From the NCBI GenBank assembly GCA_033032865.1, contig JAWHQI010000166.1, positions 2,542,001 to 2,606,000 on the forward strand: DNA of 64,000 nucleotides, written 5' to 3'. The notes under the pieces are model-generated. The model worked only from the letters and a program-made list of their open reading frames with translations, made no database searches and was not told the DNA's origin. Numbering within the stretch: position 1 is the stretch's first letter; each line of letters starts with the position of its first letter. Shown piece by piece: positions 30,289 to 41,933 of the stretch. The DNA is from Dactylorhiza incarnata. Its lineage: Eukaryota > Streptophyta > Magnoliopsida > Asparagales > Orchidaceae. Both the position numbers and the translations under genes were made by a program.

Positions 30289-31746
30289 CTACCTCTCCTG
30301 CTGCCAGCCTTCTCCTGGCTTTCCAAAAGTCCGGGCAGGCCATCGTGCATGCCCTTCCACCTGGTGGAGGTCACAGTAGAGGGGAACCTCCTCTACCTGC
30401 GGGCTCCTCTCCTTCCTATTCTTCCGGCCCTGCCGATTGCCGCGCCTGGCAACCGCCATTGCTTCCTCCCTTCTTCTCTCCTGACGCCCCTCTGGCCTGT
30501 CGAAGCGCCTTCTCTCCGGGGATCTCCTTCCCTGATCCTGACGCTGAGGTCCCCTGGCCGGCTTCCACGGTGGCCGGTTAGCAGGGACTTGGTAGCGTCT
30601 TTCCTCCTCCCGATGCTCCGGAGCCACGATGAGCCTCCTCTCATCGTTCCTTCTTGGATCCTCCCTCCTGGGTTCTCTTTCTCTTCTTTCTTCCCTGCCA
30701 CTTCCCTCCGGCTTCCGCTTTTCTGCCCTCCTGGGATCTTCCTTCTTCCTCTTCTCGGGGGGACTTTCTTCTTCCTCCTCTTCATCTTCCTTGGTCACTC
30801 GGGTGAGCCTGGCTAGGAAGCCGCGGTTGGAAGCCTCACCCTGGACGAACTGATTGGCCCTTTCGATGAGATTGGCGTAGGAGTAGGGACGATTCCTACC
30901 AATCTCCAACTTAAAGAGGCCTTCGCGAAGGCCGAAGGTTAGGGCCAACCGTAGGGTGCGACCATCCACCTCCTAGATGAGTAGCACCTCTTCCGAGAAG
31001 CGGTCGATGTAGTCCCCCAACATTTCTTTTGCTCCCTGGGTCAGATGGAAAAGGGATGTAGCCTCCTTCTTCAACTTCTTTGCCGTGGCGAACCGCATGT
31101 TCAGCCCCCGACAAAGGTCTTCAAAACAGTAGATGGAGCCTTCCGGCAACTGGTGGAACCAGTCCCTTGCCTTCCCTCGGAGTGAAATCGCGAACAGCCT
31201 ACATTTGAAGGCGTCGGACATGGTCCGCAGGGAGGCGACATCCTCAAACCACTGGATATGACGGATAGGGTCCTCTCTCCCTGAGTAGTAATTCATCGAG
31301 GGATCTCTGAACCCCTCTGGCACTGGCGCGGCCAGGATCTCCTCACAGAAGGGGCTCCTCCCTCCAATTTGGCGACGATCATCATCTTGCCGAGTATCTC
31401 CCCCATACTCGCTAGCCTGGCGAGTATTGTAGTATCTCGCCTTCTCCTCCTCCTCGCGGAACCGAGTTTCGCCAGCTCCTTGCGACGCCTGTAGACCAAA
31501 CTACGACTTCCTTGGTCGCTCGACCTCCACGGCGTGTTCCTTTCCTGCTCGCTGGGGGCGAGCACCTTCCTCGGACGGACCCGGGCGATGAGGCGAGGTC
31601 GCCGTTCCTTCCATGCGAGGTAGAAGAGCTGCTCGCATGGAGCCTTCTACCCTTCGCGCAAATTCCTCGAAGACAGCCAACGATACAAACTCGCCACCTC
31701 GGGCCGAGTTTCCCGCCACATCCTCGTGGTCGCAAACTGTTACCAT
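30289..31746 (-). pseudogene. gag: T2 gag
   Basis: Starts with ATG at 31746 (MVTVCDHEDVAGNSARGGEF, including AVFEEFARRVEG) soon after the primer site. The frame changes near 31500-31320, and the conserved core follows: FRDPSMNYYSGREDPIRHIQ, CRLFAISLRGKARDWFHQLP, LNMRFATAKKLKKEATSLFH. A single TAG interrupts after EEVLLI (near 30974). The rest is strongly Arg/Glu/Lys-rich and ends with a degenerate knuckle (YCDLHQVEGHARW). It forms the particle and packages RNA. The stop at 30289 separates gag from PR-RT. Confidence 0.78.
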
Positions 31747-31785
31747 CTCACTTTTCTACCAGACTTTCTTCCTCTGGCCGCGATC

Positions 31786-31801
31786 CACGCTCACCGCACC
31801 A
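31786..31801 (-). other. Primer binding site of T2
   Basis: The minus strand reads TGGTGCGGTGAGCG three bases inside the LTR end (after CTT). The leading TGG pairs with a tRNA CCA end. The exact tRNA is not identified here. Confidence 0.55.
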
Positions 31802-31804
31802 AAG

Positions 31805-32605
31805 TGTTGACGCCTGGAAAATCCTGGCCCCAAAATTCGGATCAATGCAGCCTGAGGCTACTTGCCAAGCTGTTCAGCGAGAAGGTTTGGTTAGCCACTA
31901 CGAGTGAAACGGAGAGATAAAGGACACAACCCCAGGTGCTGCGGCAGGGAGGTCCCACCACGTACCCAGAAGCTCAAAAGAGTCTTCTCCTCCAAAACCA
32001 CGAATGGCCGAGCTTGGTACTAGGTAGGCACTTGTTAGGGAAGATTCTCCTTTGTAAAGGGGGGGGGGGGGGGGGGGGGGGTGCAGCTCTGATTTTGACA
32101 AGTGCCATTCATGTTACCCCTGGGGGTCTATTTATAGACAAATCCGAAGGGGGGGGGGGGGGGAGCAGATGACTAACCCTGACCCCATAGAGTTGATTTT
32201 TTAGACAAGGTAATAGGTTAGCGAGTAGGTAAGGGACTCAGACCTAACTGGCGAGTTGGTTGGCTAAGTCGCTCATAGGCGAGTAAGGCCAAACTCACGA
32301 CCTCCTCGCCTGGCCGGGTAGGTGAACGCCGGGCAGGTCTTACCTACTCGTCTTGTGCGATTAAGTACCTTCCCGCCCAACCGAAACTCTTGATCTTCCT
32401 TCGTTCAACGGACTCCGAGAGCCTGCGTTCGACGAACTCTTGGCCTTTCCTCCTCGTCATGGGGCGAGCAAGTACCTGCTCGCACAGCCAAGTCTCTTGA
32501 TCCCTTGATCTTCTGGATTGTTGACTTTTGTCTTGACCTTTTGACCTTGACCTCCGCCTACGTGGCCTTGAGACGAGCCCACCCTCGGAGAATGAGGGTT
32601 GTACA
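31805..32605 (-). repeat. T2 5' LTR (801 bases)
   Basis: Same ends as 21630-22219 with an extra ~205 bases (about 32190-32400) that include GTAGGTAAGG and several GCGAGT motifs. The G runs are 23 (32059-32081) and another near 32148. TATA-like GTCTATTTATAGAC at about 32126-32139 reads TATAAATAG on the minus strand and is the likely promoter of gag-pol. Confidence 0.9.
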
Positions 32606-33717
32606 CCTAGCGTATTAATATAAACTAACAATTTGATGATTCAGGTATTCAAAAGTAAAATTCATGACATAGGAAAAGGTACAACAAGTTAAGATCAATG
32701 TTTGCAAGAGAGAGATTTCTCTACTTTCCTTAAGTAAGGCCAAATCTAACAGTAGCAGTTAAGCGGCTCAAGCAAAATTAATAATCTTATTTCAGACATG
32801 TTCAAGCACAATCATGGACGATATTTGAATTAACGAAAATCCCTAGGCTAACACATGCAATTAACATAACATAACCTAAAAATGAGATGGTTTAACAAGT
32901 TACCTTCATCAATAGTTAGGGGAGCAGAGACTACCACGAGGAATCAGAGATTTGGCGGCGCTTAATTTAGGGAAAACCTAATTCATAAGGGTTTTGAGTG
33001 ATCCCACCAACAGATTCAATGAGTGGCTCCGAAAATCACAAACACAAAGTGGTTAGTGGATTACATGAAAGGCATAAACATGGATCAACATATATATGCA
33101 ATTTGGAGCGCAAAAATAAGCAAAATAATTTCAAGAGAAATCTAAATAAAGGGGATAGAAGGAGTTCCTTACCCAAGGAAACCCAAATCGGAGTCCAAAA
33201 ATCCGAGTATAGGGGGATTCGTGCAAACCCAATGCGCCCCTCTCGCAATTACTAGTCAAATTGAATAGAAATAGTAGTAGAGGGGGATGCCAACCCATGA
33301 AGAGGAGGGAATATGGTTTCTGTTGCTGGTTTGGGAAGAAGAAGACTGTTGTCGGCTCCTTGGAGGAAGAATAAAGTTGTTGGCCTCTTGGAGGAAGAAA
33401 GGATACCGCCGGCTAGAGTAGGAGGAGGGGTAGGAGGCGTCGACCTTGTCAAAAGGATGACTAGGAGGCGGCAGAATCAGGAGCATCTTGCAGAAGAATA
33501 GCGGCGTACGGGAGTCGGCACTTGCGGAGAGCAGAGGCGAACGAGCGACGGGTGCTGGAAACCTAGCGCCGAAGAAATGAAATAAAATGGGGGGTTGCTG
33601 CTCGACAAGGTATTAAAGGGAATTCTAATACTCTAATTACAGGAATGCCATTACATTATTAATATTATTATATTTTTTGTTTTGTTTTTAAAACATGGGT
33701 TGTTACATTCTCCCCTA
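32606..33717 (-). repeat. G1 LTR, promoter-proximal part
   Basis: On the minus strand it starts TGTAACAACCC at 33717 right after a purine tract AAGTAGGGGAGAA, as a 3' LTR should. It is cut by T2 at 32605/32606 and probably continues at 21486-21629 and 18.6-19.5 kb. No reading frame is supported. Confidence 0.6.
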
Positions 33718-33884
33718 CTTAGGATGTTCATCTCAAAACTTTTGAAGACTCCCCGAATGGGTCCTCCTATGACAAAAATTCAGATGACATTCATTCCATC
33801 AAGGTTTGCAAATCAAGGTATATAAAACTAAATATGAATATAATAGAATGGATGGGAGAACAAGTTCGAAGACTTACGGAGATC

Positions 33885-35230
33885 AAGGGAAAAGTTGTGG
33901 ATACTTGCTACGCATATCAGATTCAAGTTCCCAAGTGTACTCCTCAGACTTGCCATGCATCCAAAGCACTATGACCATGTGAATGGTTCTCCTTCGAAGA
34001 TTGCATACTTTATATTCCACTATCTCAGTGGGCTCGACCAGATAAGAAATATTGGCCTCAGGAATAACAGGAATTTCTTCAATGATGCGATTAGGGTCAC
34101 AAATGTACTTCCGAAGTTGATTAACTTGGAAAATACTGTGCAGACCGGCAAAAGAAGTTAGTAACTCAAGGCAATATGCAGATCCTCCGAAATGCTCTTA
34201 GATAGTATATGATCCCACGAACATCGGGCTAAGCTTATGATGGTGACCAAACCGTTACACCCCGGGAGAAGGGGAAACCTTCATGAACTCTTGATCACCC
34301 ACATCAAATTTTAACAGATGGCAATGCTGGCTTGCGTACTTCCTCTGCCTCTTGACAGCACGACTGAGCTGAAGTTGAGTCTTCCTTGTGGCTTCTTGCA
34401 TTTCATGAAGTAACTCAGGCCCCAAAACAACCTTTTCACCCACTTCCAATCAATAGAGAGGGGTCCTACAATGTCGCCCGTATCATACTTCAAAGGGGGC
34501 TATTTTGAGGATCTCTTGATAGATATATTGTAGGCGAATTCAACCAATGGTAGGTGCTCATTCGAAGCTCCATTGTAATCAAGAATGTAACATTGAAACA
34601 TGTCTTCAAGTATCTAATTAACCCTTTCGGTCTTACCATTGGTCGTCAGATGATAAGCAGTGTTCAGGTTGAGTTCGGTGCCCAAAGCTTGGTGAAAGTC
34701 CTACCAAAAATGCGATACAAATTTCAAATCGCGGTCTGAGTCATTCCGTAAAGGAATCCCATGAAGTCTAATAATCTCCGATACATAGATCTGTGCCATC
34801 TTCTCCGTGGAATGACCTTTCTTATACGGGATGAAGTGAGCCACTTTAGTCATACGGTCTATATGACCCAAATCGCATCATGCCCTTTCGGAGTGCAGGG
34901 CAAACCCGTGATGAAGTCCATAGAGATGTCTTCGAACATCTAGTCAGGGATAGATAGAGGTTGTAAAAGACCACCAAGACACTGACGTTGAGATTTCACC
35001 TTATGACACGTCAAACATCGAGAAATGAAGCGAGCTATGTAATTCTTCATAACAGGCCACCGCATAATCTACTTCAAGTCATGATACATCTTATTATTGC
35101 CCGGATGATCAGATGTGCGGGATTCATGAGCTTCAGGACATATACGATCGCGCAATTAAGGAATATCGGGGATGCATAGGAGACCTCAGAAATGCAAAAC
35201 GTTGTTTGAGATAGAGAAATCTATAAGACG
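33885..35230 (-). pseudogene. pol: G1 integrase and chromodomain remnant (Tekay-like)
   Basis: Heavily mutated, but its order is readable on the minus strand. A zinc site region HPGNNKMYHDLK and CLTCHKVKSQ comes first, then DISMDFITGLP with the first catalytic Asp. The C-terminal module reads KYASQHCHLLKFDVGDQEFM and KVSPSPGV, and the tail YTWELESDMRSKYPQLF is the end of a Tekay-type chromodomain. That domain targets integration to heterochromatin. Many stops and shifts show age. A Tat RT splinter interrupts at 35237-35428. Confidence 0.72.
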
Positions 35231-35236
35231 GTTGCT

Positions 35237-35428
35237 TCATATCACCAAATTAGAATGCATAAGCTCGATATCCCTCACACCTCGTTTATCACGAATGACG
35301 GTTGCTTCTGCTATCTCGTAATGCCTTTCGGGCTAAAGAATACTGGTGCTACCTATCCGAAAATGATGGACACCATTTTTAAAACTCAAAAGGAAGAAAT
35401 TTTGAGGTCTATGTCCACAAGTTCAACC
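35237..35428 (+). pseudogene. pol: Tat-type RT splinter in opposite orientation inside G1
   Basis: A plus-strand stretch of about 190 bases encodes SYHQIRMHKLDIPHTSFI, then MPFGLKNTGATYPKMMD, and after a one-base shift GRNFEVYVHK in place of YVDK. It is clearly Tat/Athila-type RT, whereas the surrounding G1 is Tekay on the other strand. It has no LTRs. It is best explained as filler DNA from break repair or template switching. Confidence 0.7.
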
Positions 35429-35559
35429 TTTCGAATGCGCTGGAGTATGGCATCAGATGGCTGCAAATCTTTTACTTATTCTACACATAACGGACCAAAA
35501 CCTCTTCTTGACCCTCAGGTGAGATGGATATATCCATTCGTTCGAGGTCATCAATCAAG

Positions 35560-36298
35560 CCTGCAAGAGTAGCTGACATGGCTGCACAAGAGGAAATAGA
35601 AGCCTGACGACTCAATGCATCTGCTACTGAATTGGCTTTACCGAGAACGTACATGTGCTACAAGTCATAACCTGCTATGAATTCAATCCATCGCCTCTGA
35701 CGAAGATTGAGATCTTTCTGAACAAAAATATACTTCAAGCTTTGATAGTCAATATAAAAGTGATACTTCACGCCATAGTGATAATGCTGCTAAAGTTTCA
35801 GTGCAAAAACCACCGCATCGAATTTCAGATCATGAGTGGGGTATTTACGCTCTTGAGTCTTTAACTGCCTCGACCCATAAGCGATAACATGATCGTACTG
35901 CATCAAGACACATCTCAAGCTAACTCCGGAAGCGTCAGTGAAAGCTGAAAAATCTATCCCCTCAGAAGGAAGAGCTAAAACCGGTGTCGAACATTGCCAT
36001 TGCTTCAATTCCAAGAAGGCCTCCTCACACTGATCAGATTACTCGAATCTAGCATGCTTTTGAGTTAGCTTTATCAGAGGAGCAACAAGATAGGAAAATA
36101 CCTTGACGAGACGTCGGTAGTAGACAACCAAACCAAGGAAACTGCAAATTTTAGTAGGTGTAAAAGGCCGCTTCCATTTGATAACTGCAGAAATCTTGAC
36201 AGGATCAACGGAGAGTCCATCTCCTGAAATAACATGTCCTAAGAAAAGCAACTCGATCCAGCCATAACTCACATTTCACTAGCTTAGAATAAAGTTGA
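35560..36298 (-). pseudogene. pol: G1 RT thumb and RNase H remnant
   Basis: The minus strand gives RVAFLGHVIS-like wording (ELLFLGHVISGDGLSVDP), then FLGLVVYYRRLVKVFS, the RT connection, then [20 protein letters not shown] with the RNase H Asp and [20 protein letters not shown]. It is cut at 36298 by the E2 LTR. The upstream RT fingers and palm would lie beyond the far end of E2, outside the window. Confidence 0.75.
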
Positions 36299-37800
36299 TG
36301 AAAGTGCACAGTGACTCACCTAAGTATTCTCTAGAGGGGAGGTGAATAGAGATATAAAAAAGTTTTCACTAATAAGTGCACAGAAAAACAATCCTTATTA
36401 CTAGGCATCCATGATTCCAACCAGAATAAATATAATCACAGAATAATAGAAACAATCAAGAGACAAGCACAAGAAATCACAAGCACAGAAGACATAAAAG
36501 CTTTATTGGTTCCCCAAAATCTGGGTGCATCCACTCTTCTACCCCCTTGGTAGGAATTCAGTATCACAGTGCCCAAGTCTTTTGATAAGGAGACTCTTAT
36601 AACGAAGGACTGAGTCTTTTGATAAGGAGACTCTTAGAACCAAACTAGATCTTTTGATAAGGAGATCTTAAATCAAACTGAATCCTTTGAAGAGGGATTC
36701 TTAAAACTCTTTACTCAATTTACAGAAATAAGAAATAGGCTAAGCAGAAGAATAAGAAGAAGATGAAGAGTAATCTTCTGATTTGAATCCTCCTTCAGCA
36801 GTCACTGAAAATTCAAGGCATTAAGTGTTATGGATCCTTTATTAGAGAATGAATCCTTGCTTACAAGAATATGCAAGGATTATAAACACTGATCCAGTCT
36901 TGATCGCTGCATCCTTTGTTAGCTTCTTTCAGAGATGGAGGAAGAAGAAGCTTTATGCAGCTTGTAGAAGATGAAATGCTGTACAGAGATCTGTCGGGTA
37001 GGCCGAGAGTGGGAGAGATAGGAAAGAATTATTCTTGCTCCCTTTTCGAATTCTGTATGTATATTTTTTTGTCGATTCAGTGGAATTGGAGATGAATGAC
37101 TTTCCTTTTCTGATCCTTCTCCGGTTGGAATGTCCAAGAAGAATTATTTCCCTCTTTCTATCTATGTTGACAACCCGTCAATATCCTTCTAATTTCATCA
37201 CTTTTGAATCTCTGGAATTATTCTTTCTCTTCTTGTACATGTGCGACCCGTTATATTTTAAATATCTTTAATAAATATCTTCTTAATAATCATCAGAATC
37301 TATTCAAGAAAGTTTCCAATTCTTTGACTGTATTCGACGTTGCGTCGAATAACTCCTGACTTTATATCGACGCACCTTTGAATTCTACTAGAAGCATCTT
37401 TGAAATCTTCCTCAGCTTTGAATTGAACTCTGCTATCGAAGTTGCGTCGATTACTTATCGACGTATCCATCGAGATAAAGAACGTAGACTTTAAACTCTG
37501 ACTTTTCCGTCAAATACCATTCGATGTTGCGTCGACTACCAGTCTGAGTTATCTTTACTTCTATTCGAAGTTACTTAAACTTTCAATCAAAGCTACGTCG
37601 ACTTCTTTTCGACGCAAATTTAACTCAACTTATTTTTGATCTCCTTTAGACTAGACTTTGACACTCTAAGATGAATATGTTATCCTAGGACATCTAAAGA
37701 CCATATTACCCTCACTATACAACATGAGTAATAAATCCTAGAGAATGAAATAACTTTTACAGAATTTGTAAGATAAATCAAGAGGATGTTTTTCCCAACA
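36299..37800 (-). repeat. E2 3' LTR (1502 bases)
   Basis: Plus-strand ends TGAAAGTGCACAG and TTTTCCCAACA, followed by the complement of AAATAGAGGGAGATTG (polypurine tract, 37801-37816). U3 (37330-37620) is rich in CGACGTTGCGTCGA-like sites. Three TTGATAAGGAGA repeats lie at 36568-36665. The left flank is GTTGA. Confidence 0.85.
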
Positions 37801-37982
37801 ATCTCCCTCTATTTATCTTAACAAATTTTACATACTTTTAAGTGATTTCAATATATTGAAAAAATAAATGAACGCATATAAAATCATATGATAAAAGGAT
37901 GACAACATAAACTGAGATGGTATGAAAAACTTCTAAATAATAGATATTGTGTCATCAGAATGAATTACCTAAAGAAACATTC

Positions 37983-38520
37983 TACTTTTTCTTTCTAAGG
38001 AATGTGAAAGATCTTCATAGATTTTCCTAAACTTTGTTTCCACATACTTGAAGTTAGCTGGTTTTGCCTTCTCTGGATTCTGTCATGCCCTTTGAGTAGT
38101 TTTTCGATGTCAGCTTCTGCATCAGAATAGACATCATTTACCTTGAATCCAAGGTTTATGATTTCAGTAGTCGGTTCATTTATTTCAATCAAGTCTAGCT
38201 CATCTGAGTCTCAATCTGGCACTATGAAGGTTGATTGTGTGATGCCAGAAATTATAGCCGTTTTGAAAACAATCTTTCTTTTCTTTTGAAATGGCTTATC
38301 TGCTATATTTTGATCAAATCTAAGATCCCTTTTGTGAAGTTGTCCTTTATCTTTCAGAACTTTTGCTTGAGGATTCTTGGTAGCATATTTTAAGGAATCA
38401 AATAATGTACTTGAAATTTTCATTGCTTCTTTTATCTGCACTTCTTTTGCTTCATCTTTCCCCTTGAGCCTTTCATAAACTTCCTTCTATTTTTCTCAAT
38501 TTCTCTTTGAGATACATCAT
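37983..38520 (-). pseudogene. aORF C-terminal part of E2
   Basis: Two in-frame pieces separated by one TGA (38211-38213): an upstream part with STLFDSLKYATKNPQAKVLK and a basic FQKKRKIVFKTA, and a downstream part beginning DSDELDLIEINEPTTEI with SDAEADIEKLLKGHDRIQRR and ending MKIFHIP. It sits directly before the polypurine tract, like the aORF of E1 and E3, but shows no clear similarity to their tails. It is not recognised outside this context. Confidence 0.45.
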
Positions 38521-38537
38521 ATTCATACTGATCCCTT

Positions 38538-40245
38538 TGTTGGGAAAAACTCATTTGATTTAACTTAACAAACTATCTACAAAGTGATTTTATCCCTTAG
38601 GTTGAATTACCCATTGTATAGTGAGGCTAATGTGGTCATTAGATGTCTTAGGATGACCCAGGGTGTCAAGACCATATCAAGAGAAGCACAATTTGGGCAG
38701 AGTTAACATTTGCGTCGAATGGAAATCGATGCAACATCCAATGGATGTCGACGCTAGTTATACTAGAAGTCCAAGCAACTCAACCTTCTGTCGAAGTTAC
38801 TCTAGTCGACGCTATGTCGAAAGGATATCGACATAGAGGCCAAGGTCCTGTCGAAGTATCTTGAGAAGTCGACGCAGCTTCTACTTCAACTCAGCGCAGA
38901 AGGAACTATCTGTCGAAGCCATCTGAAGTCGACGCAACGTCAACTACAATTCGACGCAGATAATGAAGTTCCGAGTCAAGCCCTCAACTCGACAGTTACG
39001 TCGATAAGATATCGATGTAACGTCGACAAACAAACTTCAATCAGAGCAAGAATGAATTCAAAGCCGCTCTTACAAGGAATCGAAGGTGCGTCGATAAGAG
39101 AGGAAGAGAACTCGACGCTACGTCGAATACAGTCTGAAAAGGAAACCTTTTCAGCTGTCATTTTAGACTCTCTCTCATGGCCCACAATATTGAAGACCGT
39201 TCTCCAACGGCTTAATTATTGCCTCAAATAGACAGAAGAATTAAAAGAGGACAGAAAAGCTTTCTTGGAAACAAGCTTACAGTTGGTGGACGGGTCATGA
39301 ATTGAAGATGGAAAGAAAGAGAAACTGTCTATGCAAAATACCTTTTTTTGACCTATCAGAAAGGGAAATCAATTCAAATTGAAAAGGGACAATAAAAGGC
39401 AGGAGTAAAGAGAGAAACATAGAGCATTCATCACAATCGGCTGAAGTTTTTCAATTAGGCCTTCCTCTTCTTCTTCTTCCTCCTGGAACCCTAATAGAGA
39501 AAACATAGAGAAAACAAAAGAACCGCTCTCCCTCTCTTAGAACAGAACAACTGAAGGATGCTCATCATCAATATTATATAGCAGCCAAAGTTCAATCAGA
39601 AGGAAGAGAAAGAATCTGACAATCATAGCTCCTGCAAAACATCACAATCATAAGCAAGAGTTCATCATCAACTGATCCAGTGAAAGAATATAGAAGCTGT
39701 TCTTGATACAGACTTCATAAGAATTCTGAGAACAAAATTCTTCTTCCTCCCCCTTCTTCTTTCTCCTTCTCATTCTCAACTGTAAAAGAGTTTTAAGAAT
39801 CCCTCTTCCAAAGGATTCAGTGGTACAAGATCTCCTTATCAAAAGATCTGGTTGGTTCAAGATCTCCTTATCAAAAGATCTGGTTGGTTCATGATCTCCT
39901 TATCAAAAGATCTGTGGTTATAAGAGTCTCCTTGTCAAAAGACTCATGCACAGGTGGTGCATTCCTACCAGGTGGTAGAAGAGAGAACTACCCATATTTT
40001 GGGGAACCACTATAAAATCTTTGCGTCTTCTGGTTGCTTATTTTTTGTGTTGTCCCATATAGTTTTTATTTCTTTTACTGTTTTCGTGCTTTACTTATCA
40101 GCATTAGTTTTATTCTGTGTGTGTGGAATTGTTGAAGCATAACACCTAGTGTTTTATTGTGTTTGCATAAATAGGATTGAAATATTTTTTAATCTTTATT
40201 CACCCCCCCTCTAGAGTATTCTCAGAGGCACACAGTGCACTTTCA
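38538..40245 (+). repeat. E3 5' LTR (1708 bases)
   Basis: Runs TGTTGGGAAAAAC to GCACTTTCA. The U3 palindrome cluster of CGTCGA/TCGACG lies at 38705-39125. A TATA-like AATAAAAGG lies at 39391-39399 and is conserved in the other LTR (57462-57470). AGATCT(CCTTATCAAA)AGATCT repeats lie at about 39826-39925, and seven C follow near the end. The primer site after it reads TGATATCAGAG, one base from the usual form. Confidence 0.9.
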
Positions 40246-40345
40246 AGTGATATCAGAGGGAGGTTGATGATTAAAAGGTTAACACCTTGATCAAAAAGGA
40301 CCTCCTACTCTTATCTCTTTATTTCAAATCTATTTTATATGGAAA

Positions 40346-41933
40346 ATGAGTTCTAAGGATTATGCTTCTACAAGACCCCCAATGTGTAACTTGAATAAGT
40401 TCACACTCTAGAAGGCCAGAATAAGGCTCTATATGAATTCCATTGATGAAGACATCTATAATGTCCTTCTCACAGGTCCTCCAGCTCCAGTCAGACAAAA
40501 GGCAGGAGAATCCTCAACAACTGAGGCTGTCCCAAGAAGTGAGTGGACAAAAGCTGATAAGAAGGTCAAGGCATGTGATGCCAAGGCCATGAACATTCTG
40601 GTAATGTCAGATGACATTTTCCAGAAGGTTGTTGAATGCCAATCAACAAAGGATATCCGGGATTCTCTCACCAGAATGGTGGAAGGAAGCTCAGATGAAA
40701 GAAAGGACAGAAAGTCCCTTCTCATATCCCTGTATAAGAACTTTCAGAAGAAAGTTGACGAATATGTTGCTGATATGTATGACAGATCCAACATTATCAT
40801 TAATGAGCTCAGAGGTTTGGACAAGGAAATATCCTTGACTGAAATTAATGATAAAATCCTCATGTGCTTCCCTAGCTCATGGGATTCCAGAATTCGGGCA
40901 ATCAGAGAGTCCAGGTGCCACAGAGAAATCTCTACTGAAGCTTTGCTAGGAAAGCTTAAGTCATATGAGATGCTTCTGAAGAACTGGGCTTAGTCTGAAG
41001 AAAGGGAGACTACTCCAGCTCCTATCCAGAGGAGCCTTGCCCTGAAAGCTACTGAAGGAGAGCCCTCTACTCCTGAAGATGAGATGTTCAATCTCCTAGC
41101 AAGGAGATTCAAGAAACGGGTCAAGACAGAAGACTCAAGGAGAAGAGAAAGGGACTCAAGACCCAGGTATGATAAAACTCCAAAGAAGGAGATTATCTGC
41201 TACACTTACAACAAACCAGGGCACATAGCTCCTGAGTGTCCACAAGAACAAAGGGATAGAAGCAGCAAAAAGGATGAAAAGAAGAAGAAGTCTTTCAAAG
41301 GGCAAGACAATAAGAGAGCCAAGGGCTTCATTGCTGAAACATGGAGTGACTCAGAAGTTGAGTTAAGCTCCTCATCATCTGAAAGTGAAGATGAAGCAGA
41401 AGCAGAAGAAGCCTGCATGATGGCACTGGGGATGCCATCAGATGATTAAGAGGATAAGTATCAATATTTGATGATTTTGATTTTAGTTCAGATAATTTTA
41501 AAACTTGTTTTAAAGATTTCTGTATTGATCATCTTAGGGTAGAAAGAGAATTAGACACAACTAGGACTGAATTAGAAAACCTTAAGCAAGATGGCATATA
41601 CCTAAGAAAACAAGACTTAACAAATGAAATTAATAATAAAGAGTCAGAATTAATTGAAATTAGAAAAGAGAACATAAAACTAAAAGAAGAGCTAGCAAAA
41701 GCAAAGGCCTTTGAGGACTCACTCAATGGGAGGAGTCAGAATCTAACATGGCAGAAAATCTCTCTATGAGATTTAATCACATAAGGTAAGGAGCAGAGCC
41801 CTCCACTAGCATAGAAGCACCTAGGAAACCTACCTGGAAAAATCAAGTATCCTTTGTTAGACCTTGTGAGTACCAACCAAGTAAGAAAAATACATCATCT
41901 AAGGGTAAGGCTTGTAGTTATCCAGATAGGATA
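40346..41933 (+). pseudogene. gag: E3 gag (first unit)
   Basis: ATG at 40346 (MSSKDYASTRPPMCNLNKFT), then TAG where the second copy at 58426 has TGG. The gag blocks follow: YMNSIDEDIYNVLLTGPPAP, DERKDRKSLLISLYKNF, CFPSSWDSRIRAI. A stop (TAG near 40990) and a three-base gap relative to copy two (STMSDD missing ST) also occur. The first knuckle reads CYTYNKPGHIAPEC: its second Cys is Tyr, so zinc binding is probably lost. An acidic tail (SSSSSESEDEAEAEEA) follows and, after a frameshift, a heptad-rich coiled coil (near 41540-41730). E4 interrupts at 41934. Confidence 0.75.

Larger units (their letters stand above)
21630..32605 (-). mobile_element. T2: nearly complete Tat-lineage retrotransposon with antisense genes
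   Basis: LTRs at 21630-22219 and 31805-32605 flank gag, PR, RT and IN on the minus strand. Two spliced genes lie between IN and the 3' LTR on the plus strand. The flanks are CCAAG (21625-21629) and CCTAG (32606-32610), a 5-base target duplication with one difference. A deletion removes the first RNase H and most of the second. Antisense extra ORFs between pol and the 3' LTR are known in Tat elements (for example gene23 of Grande). It inserted into the G1 LTR. Confidence 0.88.

Noticed and set aside
33313..33501. Small plus-strand frame in the G1 LTR
   Set aside because: Short, without domain or homologue in the window, and inside sequence assigned to an LTR.
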